A stretch of 64,000 nt of DNA from NCBI GenBank assembly GCA_035652435.1, contig DASRDU010000134.1, positions 1 through 64,000 of the forward strand. Direction: 5' to 3'. The DNA comes from DASRDU01 sp035652435. Its GTDB lineage: Bacteria > Acidobacteriota > Blastocatellia > RBC074. Below, one piece after another: positions 46,505-55,066 of this stretch. Made by a program: the position numbers and the translations under genes. How positions within the stretch are numbered: position 1 is the stretch's first letter; the number at the start of each line of letters is the position of its first letter. Under the pieces are notes generated by a model. The model did not search any database, was not told where the DNA came from, and saw only the letters and a program-made list of their open reading frames with translations.

Positions 46505-47764
46505 ATGATCCTTTGTCCCAGCACACCAGACGCCTCATCCCGCCGCCGGGCGATCACCGGTGCGAGTGCGCTGTCACTCATCGCCCTGTCGCTCGTGCTG
46601 CTCTCATCCTGTGCGCGCAGCACTCCCGGCAAGCCGGCTGATGACAAGCTGCGCGCCGCGCCGGCCAGAGCCAGGGTGAAGATCGTATCCGTCGAAGAGC
46701 AGCGGCAGCAGCGCACAGTCGAGGCCGTCGGCTCGCTCTTCGCTTTCGACGAAGTCACGGTCAGTTCTGAAGCCGAAGGCCGCGTCGAGCAGGTGATGGT
46801 GGACGTCGGCGACCGCGTCACCAGGGGTCAGGTACTCGCGCGCATCTCGCCGGTCGAAATGGAACTCTCTGTCGAGCAGCAGCGCGCGGCGCTCAGGCAG
46901 GCGCGGGCGCGGCTCGGACTCGGCGAGGAGGAGGGCGAACTCAGGGACGTGCGTCAGGCGGCCGAAGTCAAGAAGGCCGCGGCGGATCTCGCCGACGCCG
47001 AGCAGAAATACCGCCGCGCCGAATCGCTGCTCAAAACCGGCGTCATTGCCCAGCAGGTTTACGACGAGGCCGAGTCGCGCTACAAGGCCGCACGGGCCGC
47101 TTACGACCTGGCCGTGCAGCAGGTCGAGAATCTGCGCGCCTCGATGCAGCAGACTCAGGCGACGCTCAACCTCGCCAACAAGCGGCTGCGCGACGCGCAG
47201 ATTCGCGCCCCCTTCGCCGGGCAGGTCAAGGCGCGGGCGGTGACTACGGGTCAGTACCTGAAAGTGCAGACGCCGGTCATGACCATCGTCAACGTTGACC
47301 CGCTGCGCGTCCGGTTGAACGTGCCGGAAAAGATGTCGCCCTGGGTGCGCGTCGGTCGCGACGTGAAGATCACGCTCGAAGCCTTCCCCGGTCGCGAGTT
47401 CACGGGCCGCATCTCGCGCATTAACCCGGCGGTCGAGGAGAAGACCCGCACCTTCGAAATCGAGGCGCTCGTCGCCAATCACGGCGGCGAACTCAAGCCC
47501 GGCTCCTTCGTCAAGGCGACTCTCCAGTCAGACAAGGTTGACCCGATCCTCACGATCCCGCAGAACTCGGCCGTCTACCTGTTCGGCGCCTACAAGGTCT
47601 TCGTCGTCCAGGGCAGGACGGTCAAAGAGCGCGAGGTCAAACTCGGCGACCACTTCGGCGACCGCGTCGAGGTCATCGAAGGCTTGCAGGCCGAGGATAA
47701 AGTCGCGGTGAGTGACAGCAGTCAGCCGCTCAAGGACGGGATGGAAATCGAGATTGAGAAGTAA
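46505..47764 (+). CDS. RND efflux periplasmic adaptor (membrane-fusion lipoprotein)
   Basis: 419 residues with a lipoprotein signal (SLVLLSSCARS, acylated Cys near residue 37). The barrel-sandwich/lipoyl part is VSSEAEGRVEQVMVDVGDRV. A long coiled-coil hairpin follows (~120-220; RQARARLGLGEEEGELRDVR, YKAARAAYDLAVQQVENLRA). Then RIRAPFAGQVKARAVTTGQY-type return strand, beta barrel and membrane-proximal domain. It bridges the inner-membrane pump to an outer-membrane channel. The permease follows; a 25-bp-arm palindrome lies between them. No TolC gene is nearby. Confidence 0.93.
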   Translation: MILCPSTPDASSRRRAITGASALSLIALSLVLLSSCARSTPGKPADDKLRAAPARARVKIVSVEEQRQQRTVEAVGSLFAFDEVTVSSEAEGRVEQVMVDVGDRVTRGQVLARISPVEMELSVEQQRAALRQARARLGLGEEEGELRDVRQAAEVKKAAADLADAEQKYRRAESLLKTGVIAQQVYDEAESRYKAARAAYDLAVQQVENLRASMQQTQATLNLANKRLRDAQIRAPFAGQVKARAVTTGQYLKVQTPVMTIVNVDPLRVRLNVPEKMSPWVRVGRDVKITLEAFPGREFTGRISRINPAVEEKTRTFEIEALVANHGGELKPGSFVKATLQSDKVDPILTIPQNSAVYLFGAYKVFVVQGRTVKEREVKLGDHFGDRVEVIEGLQAEDKVAVSDSSQPLKDGMEIEIEK

Positions 47765-47770
47765 GCACCC

Positions 47771-47873
47771 ATGTACGGTGAGCCGCCGGCTCGCCATTAT
47801 GACTGGCAACGGCCGCTGAACCGGATCAGGCTCTTATCTGAGAACAACGGCGAGCCGGCGGCTCACCGTACAT
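47771..47873. repeat. 25-bp perfect inverted repeat inside an efflux operon
   Basis: The arms at 47771-47795 and 47849-47873 are perfect (25 bp; left begins ATGTACGGTGAGCC), with a 53-base loop. It fills nearly the whole gap between the adaptor and permease genes, ending 4 bases before the permease ATG, where it could hide the ribosome site or attenuate permease expression. Confidence 0.88.
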
Positions 47874-47877
47874 TCAT

Positions 47878-50800
47878 ATGACTCTTGCTGAAGTCTGTGT
47901 CAAACGCCCTGTTTTCGCGGTGATGCTCATCGGCTTTCTGGTCGTGCTGGGCGTCTTCTCGTTCCGCGACCTCGGCGTGGATCTGTTCCCGAAAGCCGAC
48001 CCCGCGACCGTCTTTGTGAGCGTCAGGCTGCCCGGCGCGACGCCGGAAGAGATGGTCACGCAGATCGTGCTGCCCATCGAGGAAGCGCTCTCGACCATCA
48101 GCGGCATTGACGAGCTGCGCGCGCGCACCGTGGAAGGCACTACCACCGTCACCGTGCAGTTCGTCCTCGAACGCAACATCGAAGACGCCGCCCAGGACGT
48201 GCGCGAGAAGGTCGCGGGCGCGATGCGCCAGCTCCCGCCCAACGTCATCCCGCCCGTGATTCAGAAGGCCGACCCCGATTCCGAGCCGGTCATGACCATC
48301 GCCGTCGCCAGCGACCGCGGCCTGCGCGAGACGACCGAGATCACCGACAAGCAGATTCGCCGCATCCTCGAAACCGTTGACGGCGTCGGCGAAGTCTCGC
48401 TGAGCGGCGGCCGGGAGCGGCAGATTCGGATTTACTGCGACGCTGAAAAACTGAGCGCCTACGGCATCACGATCAATGAGGTCGAGCGCGCGATCCATGA
48501 CGAGAACGTCGAGGCGCCCGGCGGGCGCATCATCCGCGGCGGCAGCGAAATCGGCGTGCGCACGCTCGGGCGCATTGACGCGACTTCGCAGTTCAGCGAC
48601 ATCATCGTCAAAAACGTCGCCGGCGCCCCCGTCCGCGTGCGCGACATCGGCAAAGTCGAAGACGACATCGAGGAACCGCGCACCTACGCCTCGCTCGACG
48701 GCAAACCGGCGATCACGCTCGACGTCCGCCGCCAGTCGGGAACCAATACGGTGAAGATCATTGACGCGGTCAGGGCAAAGCTCAAAGCGATTGAGAAGGA
48801 TTTGCCGTCGGGCTTCGGCCTGCGCGTGACGCGTGACCAGTCGGTCTTCATCCGCGCCTCGATTGATTCGCTCGAAGAACACCTGCTGCTGGGGAGCCTG
48901 CTCGCCAGCCTGATCGTCTGGATCTTCATCCGCAACCTGCGCTCGGTCATCATCGCGGCCATCGCGATCCCGACTTCGGTGATTGCGACCTTCACACTGA
49001 TGAAGGCGCTCGATTTCACGCTCAACAACATGACGCTGCTCGCGCTGACGCTCGCCGTCGGCATCGTGATTGATGACGCGATAGTCGTACTCGAGAACAT
49101 TTACCGCTACGTCGAGGAGAAAGGCTACAGCCCGTTCCAGGCGGCGATTGACGGGACCAGGGAGATCGCGCTGGCCGTAATGGCGACGACGCTCTCGCTC
49201 GTGATCATCTTCGTGCCGATCGCGTTTATGACCGGCTACGCGCGGCGGTACGTTTATCAGTTCGGCTGGACGATGGCGTTCTCGATCATCGTCTCGATGC
49301 TCGTCTCGTTCACGCTGACGCCGATGCTCAGCGCCCGGCTACTCAAGGGTAAGGAAGAAGAGAAAGAGGCGGGTAAGTCGAAGCCGGGTGAAGCGAGTCA
49401 CGCACACCACACGTCGAAGGAATCAAAGCTGTTTCTGTGGATGGATCGCGCCTACGGGCGGATGCTCAACTGGTCGCTCAATCACCGGCTGATTTTCGTG
49501 ACGCTGTGCCTGCTGGTCTTCGCGACGACGTTCCCGCTCAACGCGTGGGTCGGGCGCGACTGGATTCCGCCCGACGACCAGAGCGAGCTGATGGTCTCGC
49601 TCGACCTGCCCGAAGGCTCTTCATTACAGACGACTGTGCAGCGCATTGACGAGCTGGCGGCGCGCATGAAGAAGGAGATCAAAGGCGTTGATTTCGTCGT
49701 CCCGCAGGTCCCGCCCGAAGGGCGCATGAACCATTCGCACACTTACATCAAGCTGGTTGACGCGAGCAAACGGAAGGAGACCAACCTCCAGATCGCGAAC
49801 GAGATTCGCAAAATCATGGGGCAGTACCGCAACATGCGCTACCGCGTCAACATCCCTTCGGCGCTGGGCGGCGGCGGCGAGGCGCAGTTCTACCCGATCC
49901 GCGGCAGCCTGCTCGGGCAGGACTTCAATCAGGTCGTCGAAGTGGCGAAGCAGTGCAGCGAAGAGATGAAGAAGCTGCCCGGCCTGATTGATGTCGAGCC
50001 GGGCCTCAACCTCAACAACCCCGAATACCAGGTCAAAGTTGACCGGCAGAAGGCCTCGGACCTCGGCGTCCGCGTGTCGGATGTCGCCAGCGCCGTGCGG
50101 CTGATGTTTTCGGGCGACGATGAAATCTCGACCTACAAGGAAGGCGACGAGCAGTACCGCGTGACGATGCAGCTGCTGCCCGAACAGCGCAACAACCCGG
50201 AGATGCTGGCCCGCCTGATGGTCCCGTCATCGAAGCTGGGCCAGACGCGGCTCGATAACCTGGCGGCGATCACACGCGGGAGCGGCCCGGCGCGCATCGA
50301 ACGCCTCAACCGCCAGTTCCAGGTCGGTCTGAATTCCAACCTCGCGCAGGGCGTCGCGCTCGACGAGGGAGCGCGCATTGCCACCGAAGCGATCAGCCAC
50401 GTCCCGATGCCTCCGGGCATGAAATTCCAGTTCTTCGGTCAGGTCAAAGTGCTGGAAGAGACCACGGCCAATCTGATCATCACCTTCCTGCTCGCTTCGA
50501 TTTTTATGTACATGGTGCTGGCCGCGCAGTTCGAGAGCCTGCTCCACCCGATGATCATCATGCTCTCGCTGCCGCTCTCAATCCCGTTCGCACTCTTCTC
50601 GCTCTGGGCGACGGGGCGCTCGCTCAATCTGTGGAGCGCGCTCGGCGTGCTGCTGCTGCTCGGCATCGTCAAGAAGAATGCGATCCTGCAGATTGATTAC
50701 ACCAACCAGCTGCGGCGCGAAGGCGTGCCGCTGCGCGAGGCGATTATGCAGGCCAACCACGTCCGCCTGCGCCCGATCCTGATGACGACGTTCTCAATCA

Positions 50801-51027
50801 TCGCCGGCCTGATCCCGACGGCCATCGGCATCGGCGCGGGCGCGGCGCAGCGCTCGGCCATCGCCGTCACGATCATCGGCGGGCAGACATTATGTCTGTT
50901 GCTCACGCTGCTCGTGACGCCCGTGGCCTATTCGTTGTTCGCCGGGATGGAAGGAATGAGTCTGTTCACGAGAGCCAGGGCCGGGCTGGCGGCGGTGAAG
51001 GCCGGGGTGACGAGAATGTTTATGTGA
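47878..51027 (+). CDS. RND efflux permease (AcrB/HAE1 family)
   Basis: 1049 residues, full length for the proton-driven multidrug pumps. TM1 starts near residue 10 (PVFAVMLIGFLVVLGVFSF). The proton-relay Asp pair is in TM4 (ALTLAVGIVIDDAIVVLENI). Family repeats are LPGATPEEMVTQIVLPIEEA, YKEGDEQYRVTMQLLPEQRN and LRLRPILMTTFSIIAGLIPTA-like C-terminal TM region. A Lys/Glu-rich loop (~500) is longer than usual. It pairs with the upstream adaptor; the substrate is unknown. It has no visible Shine-Dalgarno apart from the palindrome region. Confidence 0.95.
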   Translation: MTLAEVCVKRPVFAVMLIGFLVVLGVFSFRDLGVDLFPKADPATVFVSVRLPGATPEEMVTQIVLPIEEALSTISGIDELRARTVEGTTTVTVQFVLERNIEDAAQDVREKVAGAMRQLPPNVIPPVIQKADPDSEPVMTIAVASDRGLRETTEITDKQIRRILETVDGVGEVSLSGGRERQIRIYCDAEKLSAYGITINEVERAIHDENVEAPGGRIIRGGSEIGVRTLGRIDATSQFSDIIVKNVAGAPVRVRDIGKVEDDIEEPRTYASLDGKPAITLDVRRQSGTNTVKIIDAVRAKLKAIEKDLPSGFGLRVTRDQSVFIRASIDSLEEHLLLGSLLASLIVWIFIRNLRSVIIAAIAIPTSVIATFTLMKALDFTLNNMTLLALTLAVGIVIDDAIVVLENIYRYVEEKGYSPFQAAIDGTREIALAVMATTLSLVIIFVPIAFMTGYARRYVYQFGWTMAFSIIVSMLVSFTLTPMLSARLLKGKEEEKEAGKSKPGEASHAHHTSKESKLFLWMDRAYGRMLNWSLNHRLIFVTLCLLVFATTFPLNAWVGRDWIPPDDQSELMVSLDLPEGSSLQTTVQRIDELAARMKKEIKGVDFVVPQVPPEGRMNHSHTYIKLVDASKRKETNLQIANEIRKIMGQYRNMRYRVNIPSALGGGGEAQFYPIRGSLLGQDFNQVVEVAKQCSEEMKKLPGLIDVEPGLNLNNPEYQVKVDRQKASDLGVRVSDVASAVRLMFSGDDEISTYKEGDEQYRVTMQLLPEQRNNPEMLARLMVPSSKLGQTRLDNLAAITRGSGPARIERLNRQFQVGLNSNLAQGVALDEGARIATEAISHVPMPPGMKFQFFGQVKVLEETTANLIITFLLASIFMYMVLAAQFESLLHPMIIMLSLPLSIPFALFSLWATGRSLNLWSALGVLLLLGIVKKNAILQIDYTNQLRREGVPLREAIMQANHVRLRPILMTTFSIIAGLIPTAIGIGAGAAQRSAIAVTIIGGQTLCLLLTLLVTPVAYSLFAGMEGMSLFTRARAGLAAVKAGVTRMFM

Positions 51028-51044
51028 AGAGTGCGCACCAATCA

Positions 51045-51134
51045 GTACGGTACCGGGAGCGTCGGGCGACCGGGTGCTTTCGGAGAGCGCGCTTCAGGAG
51101 TCCACCCGGTCGCCCGACGCTCCCGGTACCGTAC
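51045..51134. repeat. 32-bp perfect palindrome, copy 1 of the GGTACCGGGAGCG family
   Basis: The arms at 51045-51076 and 51103-51134 are perfect (32 bp), with a 26-base loop containing GGAGAGCGCGCTTCAGG. It lies between the convergent RND permease and SET genes. It shares GGTACCGGGAGCG and GCGACCGGGTG with 60616-60703; the stem bases that differ are matched on the opposite arm. Confidence 0.9.
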
Positions 51135-51140
51135 CGCGTC

Positions 51141-51842
51141 TTACGATTCAGCATCCTCATCCCACTCATAAACCTCATCAAAATACTCCGCCAGGCTCAT
51201 CTGCTTTTCGAGCGCCGTCATCAGCCCTTCGGCCAGGTCAGGCGCGGCGCGTTTCAATTCTCGAACCAGCTCCGGCGATTCGTTCACGATGAAAGCCGGC
51301 ACGGTGCCGCCGACCGGCTCGCGCCGCAGGAGCATCTGTATCTGCAACCCGCGCGGCAGGCTCGTGAAGTCGGTCAGCACCCGGCGACAATCGCCCTCGC
51401 CGCAGAGGCATTCCATCGTCCAGGGCACGCCCTCTTCCTCGCCGTCGTCCGATGTGGTCATCGTCGAATAATCTATCGTCACCTGGTCGCCGGGGCGAAT
51501 CTCCCTGAGCGCGACGAGCGAAACGACAGTATCATCCTCAGCCGCGGCCCAGTCGCGGTAAGCCACGTTCGGATTGCACGAGTGATTGAGAAACCAGAAC
51601 GGGTGATCGTCACAGACGTAAAAGTACCATTGCGGCGCGACTGCGGTCGAGCGGGCCTGATGTTCCACGTCGGTGTCGTCCCAGTGGACTATCTCCGCGC
51701 GGTCAGTGTCGCTCCAGTCGAGCCGCAGAACGACTTCGCCGGGCGCAAAGTGATCGGTCGCGAACAGGCCGGCCCCGATCTCTTCAAGCCCGGGCACGGG
51801 CTTTGCGATCAGGCGCGGGTTGTCCGGAAATATTTTCTCCAT
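51141..51842 (-). CDS. Bacterial SET-domain protein (possible protein lysine methyltransferase)
   Basis: 233 residues from ATG 51842. The catalytic core is visible: GIGAGLFATDHFAPGEVV-like N-SET strand, the pseudoknot motif N86-H-S-C-N-P-N92, and Y125 in VTIDYSTM. A post-SET triad C145-x-C147-x4-C152 (ECLCGEGDC) could bind zinc with C89. This complete set is typical of active SAM-dependent SET enzymes. It has no signal or membrane segment and no histone-like target beside it. The C-terminus is acidic. A longer start (26 more residues) is possible but poorly supported. Confidence 0.85.
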   Translation of the reverse strand: MEKIFPDNPRLIAKPVPGLEEIGAGLFATDHFAPGEVVLRLDWSDTDRAEIVHWDDTDVEHQARSTAVAPQWYFYVCDDHPFWFLNHSCNPNVAYRDWAAAEDDTVVSLVALREIRPGDQVTIDYSTMTTSDDGEEEGVPWTMECLCGEGDCRRVLTDFTSLPRGLQIQMLLRREPVGGTVPAFIVNESPELVRELKRAAPDLAEGLMTALEKQMSLAEYFDEVYEWDEDAES

Positions 51843-51967
51843 AGCTTGCCAGTGAAACGAATTTCCCTTTTCATTGTGCGTGACTGCAAACGGCAGCGAC
51901 CGGCGGCAGATTACCTTCAAACGAAGAACGAAACCAGAGCATTGACCACCCTCCGAAAGGAACCGCG

Positions 51968-52441
51968 ATGCAGGAACCTGAAAACAAACCCGACTGGAAA
52001 TACCACGGCGTGCGCGTGGTGCGCGCCGGCGAACTTGACACCAATACGCCGCAGACGCCGGGGATGAACCGCGCCGCGGCGATCACCCACGCGCGGGCCG
52101 GGGCGAACAAGCTCTGGGCCGGCACCGTGACGATTCATCCGAACGCGAAGACTGGCGCGCACCACCACGGCGAACTCGAAAGCGTGATTTACGTCGTCAG
52201 GGGCCGCGCCCGCATGCGCTGGGGCGAGAGTCTGGAATTCACCGCCGAAGCCGGCCCCGGCGATTTCATCTACGTGCCGCCATTCGTGCCGCATCAGGAG
52301 ATCAACGCGAACCCGGCTGAACCGCTCGAATGCGTGCTGGTGCGCAGCGGGCAGGAGCCGGTCGTCGTCAACCTGGAGATCCCCACCACTGAACCGCCGG
52401 AAGAAGTCTCCTGGGTTGACCCCGCTCACCCCGGCTCCTGA
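51968..52441 (+). CDS. Cupin-domain protein
   Basis: 157 residues. The cupin motif 1 is THARAGANKLWAGTVTIHPN and GAHHHGELESVIYVVRGRAR (H-x-H, Glu, later His), and motif 2 is GPGDFIYVPPFVPHQEINAN. It probably binds one metal. Start has AAAGGAACC upstream. It is divergent from the SET gene (125-base gap) and 68 bases ahead of the HipA-like gene. The substrate is unknown; it could be an enzyme or a sensor. Confidence 0.88.
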   Translation: MQEPENKPDWKYHGVRVVRAGELDTNTPQTPGMNRAAAITHARAGANKLWAGTVTIHPNAKTGAHHHGELESVIYVVRGRARMRWGESLEFTAEAGPGDFIYVPPFVPHQEINANPAEPLECVLVRSGQEPVVVNLEIPTTEPPEEVSWVDPAHPGS

Positions 52442-52509
52442 TGATCAGAGACTGACCTATCAGCTGGTTGCGCCGCTGAGTTAGACTGTTTGCGAAGGGG
52501 GCGCCGGGA

Positions 52510-53292
52510 ATGAACCTGAGAACAGTGACCGCCACACGCTACGTCACGCCGCTGCGCGAGGGCGGCTCGCTTCCGGCCATTGTCGAGGCCGATGACGACG
52601 GCCTCTACGTGCTGAAGTTCCGCGGGGCGGGACAGGGGCCGAAGGCGCTCGTCGCCGAACTGGTCGCGGGCGAGATCGGTCGCGCGCTCGGGCTGCTCGT
52701 GCCCGAGATCGTCTTTGTCGAACTCGATCCGGTGCTGGCGCGTTCCGAGCCTGACCCGGAGATTCAGGATCTGATCAAAGCGAGTGGAGGACTCAACCTT
52801 GGGCTCGATTATCTGCCCGGGTCGGTCACTTATGACCCGCTCATCAGCGAGCCCGAGCCTGAGCTGGCCTCTTCAATCGTCTGGTTCGACGCCTGTACGA
52901 CGAACGTGGACCGCACGCCGCGCAACACGAACATGCTCATCTGGCATAAGCGGCTCTGGCTGATTGACCACGGCGCCGCGCTCTATTTTCACCACGCCTC
53001 GTCGGATTTCCTGGCACGCGTCCGCCGCCCGTTCCCTCAGATCAAAGATCACGTCCTGCTGCCTTTCGCCGACCGGCTGGCGGAAGTTGACGAAACGCTG
53101 AGCGGGCGACTCACGGCGGACGTAATTGACGGCATCGCCGGTCTGATCCCGGAGGGCTGGCTGGAGAGTGATCCACGGTTCGCCGGCCCCGCGGATCACC
53201 GCGCGGCATACGCCGAATACCTGCTCAGGCGGCTCGACCCGCCGCGGGCTTTTGTGGAGGAGGCGAGGGATGCCCGATCAATGCACGTTTGA
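52510..53292 (+). CDS. HipA-like kinase-fold protein (HipA_2 type)
   Basis: 260 residues. An N-terminal ATP-site beta sheet (GGSLPAIVEADDDGLYVLKF, with K31-36 region lysine) is followed by VAGEIGRALGLLVPEIVFVE. The catalytic loop is TTNVDRTPRNTNML with D134 and N139, and the metal-binding D153 is in LWLIDHGAALYFHH. These are the phosphatidylinositol-kinase/HipA-type residues. It lacks the N-terminal HipA couple domain and HipB-like gene. The DUF3037 gene begins inside its 3' end (23-base overlap), suggesting a functional pair. It is probably cytosolic. Confidence 0.82.
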   Translation: MNLRTVTATRYVTPLREGGSLPAIVEADDDGLYVLKFRGAGQGPKALVAELVAGEIGRALGLLVPEIVFVELDPVLARSEPDPEIQDLIKASGGLNLGLDYLPGSVTYDPLISEPEPELASSIVWFDACTTNVDRTPRNTNMLIWHKRLWLIDHGAALYFHHASSDFLARVRRPFPQIKDHVLLPFADRLAEVDETLSGRLTADVIDGIAGLIPEGWLESDPRFAGPADHRAAYAEYLLRRLDPPRAFVEEARDARSMHV

Positions 53293-53665
53293 TTACGCCA
53301 TCATCCGCGTCGTCCCGAGAGTCGAGCGGGAGGAGTTTATCAACGCCGGCGTGATCGTCTGCTGCGCGGCCCGGCGGTTCCTCGACGCGCGAATCGAGCT
53401 TGACCGTCGGCGACTCGCGGCGCTCGATTCGTCGCTCGACGCTGACACCATTCAGCATTATCTGGACACCATCCCCGTGATCTGCGCCGGGGGCGCCGTG
53501 GCCGGAGCCATCGGACAATTGCCACAGCGCGCGCGCTTCGACTGGCTCGTCGCCCCGCGCAGCACGATCATCCAGACCTCGGCCGTTCATTCCGGGCTTT
53601 GTACCGACCCGGAGGTGGAGTTGGAACATCTGCTTGAAACGGTGGTTCGCCTGCCTCGCTGGTGA
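53270..53665 (+). CDS. DUF3037 protein, partner of the HipA-like gene
   Basis: 131 residues from ATG 53270, preceded by GGAGGAGGCGAGG within the HipA-like gene, with which it overlaps by 23 bases. The opening FDYAIIRVVPRVEREEFINA and GVIVCCAARRFLDARIELD is the DUF3037 signature. A C-terminal helix (VELEHLLETVVRLP) is seen. No catalytic residues are obvious. I recall the HipA_2/DUF3037 pair recurring in other bacteria, with unknown function; a toxin-antitoxin or regulated-kinase role is speculation. Confidence 0.85.
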   Translation: MPDQCTFDYAIIRVVPRVEREEFINAGVIVCCAARRFLDARIELDRRRLAALDSSLDADTIQHYLDTIPVICAGGAVAGAIGQLPQRARFDWLVAPRSTIIQTSAVHSGLCTDPEVELEHLLETVVRLPRW

Positions 53666-53703
53666 GCGATTTACAGCCCCCTGCGCCGCTGACCGGCGGG
53701 TCT

Positions 53704-54171
53704 TCAGATGACAATCCTGATCATCAGCAGCGCATCATCGGGCGGGCTATGGTAGTAATCTTTTCTTCTGCCTGTGACCACAAAGCCATGACGGAGGTAA
53801 AGAGACTGAGCCGCTTCATTCGCGGCGCGGACCTCCAGCGCGCCCCGTGAAGCGCCCATCTCACGGGCCGTGCGCAGCGCTGATGACAGCAGCGCCGAGC
53901 CGATTCCCTGCCGGCGCTGTGCCGTACTCACGGCCATGTTGTTGAGTTGGAATTCGTCAGCAATCACCCACGCGAGCAGGAAGCCGACCACCTGATCATC
54001 AGCAATCGCCACCAGCAGGATTGCCTGCTGGTTCTGCAATTCCCTCCGCCAGCTCTCCGCGCCCCAGGGCGTCAGCCCCGCCTCGCGTTCCAGCGCTTCA
54101 ACCGCGGCGATGTCGGGTTCGCGCAAGGACGCGATGCGGAATGCAGGTCGTGATGTCGGCGATTCAGGCAT
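53704..54171 (-). CDS. rimI: Ribosomal-protein-alanine N-acetyltransferase
   Basis: 155 residues of a GNAT fold. The segments IAAVEALEREAGLTPWGAES, LAWVIADEFQLNNMAVSTAQ and the acetyl-CoA loop RRQGIGSALLSSAL, then ASRGALEVRAANEAAQSLYL with GFVVTGRRKDYYHSP, match RimI, which acetylates the N-terminus of ribosomal protein S18. It overlaps the upstream tsaB by 8 bases; this order is conserved in many bacteria. Confidence 0.93.
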   Translation of the reverse strand: MPESPTSRPAFRIASLREPDIAAVEALEREAGLTPWGAESWRRELQNQQAILLVAIADDQVVGFLLAWVIADEFQLNNMAVSTAQRRQGIGSALLSSALRTAREMGASRGALEVRAANEAAQSLYLRHGFVVTGRRKDYYHSPPDDALLMIRIVI

Positions 54172-54925
54172 GGGGTTGCGGCAGTTTCGCGTCGGCAGGT
54201 CTGATGTAATAAGCCTGCACGGGTGGCGCGTTCCCTGCTGTCAGTAAGTGGCCGGCGTAACGGGCGATGAACGGGGCGAGCGCGGGTTGATCGGTCAGCA
54301 GCCCGGTGGATTTCCTGCCCCACCGTTTGATGGTGTCTTCAATCAAATCTCTGTATCGCGCGACTCCGCTGCCGATGAACACCGGGGGATCTCCGCCCGG
54401 CAAAGCCTCCAGCCGTGATAACGCGGCTTCGGGCGGAGCGCAGAAATCCTGCTCACGACCGGTCAGCGAAATGACGGCGCCATCATTCTGAACTTCACGC
54501 AACCCGCAAAAGACTTCACCGCGCGCGGCATCAATCATCACCACGACTTTGCCCCGCGCTGCGGCCGCCAGCGCCCACGCGTCAATCGTCGTGACGCCGA
54601 TGGCCGGTCGGGCGAGCGTGTGCGCCAGCCCTTTGACCGCTGCCATCCCGACGCGCAGGCCCGTAAAGCTGCCCGGCCCGGTCGCGATGGCGAAGGCATC
54701 AACCTCACTGAGCTTCAGCCGGGCCCCGAGTAGCAGTTGCTCAAGGTTCTGAAAGAGGGTCTGTGAATGTGGCCTGCCCGAATGATCAGTAATGACGGAA
54801 AGAATCTGAGCCCCGCGCGCGACGGCCAGGGTGGCGACCGGCGAAGAAGTGTCAACGCCGAGGACCAGAGGCGAAGACACGGGCGTCGCAGTCGGATGAT
54901 TTTCGGGCTGTGGGTCAGTGGTCAT
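54164..54925 (-). CDS. tsaB: tRNA threonylcarbamoyladenosine biosynthesis protein TsaB
   Basis: About 253 residues from ATG 54925 (an upstream TTG at 54940 lacks proper spacing to a ribosome site). The ASKHA-fold motifs are VLGVDTSSPVATLAVARG, HSQTLFQNLEQLL and FAIATGPGSFTGLRVGMAAV. TsaB works with TsaD and TsaE to form t6A37 in tRNAs. The C-terminus is Pro-rich. It is followed by rimI with overlap; tsaD is not in the window. Confidence 0.94.
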   Translation of the reverse strand: MTTDPQPENHPTATPVSSPLVLGVDTSSPVATLAVARGAQILSVITDHSGRPHSQTLFQNLEQLLLGARLKLSEVDAFAIATGPGSFTGLRVGMAAVKGLAHTLARPAIGVTTIDAWALAAAARGKVVVMIDAARGEVFCGLREVQNDGAVISLTGREQDFCAPPEAALSRLEALPGGDPPVFIGSGVARYRDLIEDTIKRWGRKSTGLLTDQPALAPFIARYAGHLLTAGNAPPVQAYYIRPADAKLPQPHA

Positions 54926-55066
54926 GCGTGCCGTTCGCAATCTCCTTCAGGCTTCAACCAATGCCGCGTTTGACACTGCGAAGAAGCGGATTATATAGTT
55001 CAGTTGAGTTCACAACAATCATCAGCCCGCATCCGTTCTGGCGGAGTCAGGCAGCTCGGAATCACG

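Noticed and set aside
47863..48882. A 339-residue open frame opposite the RND permease
   Set aside because: Covers the conserved start of the pump in antisense; its Asp/Arg/Ala-rich sequence has no domain.
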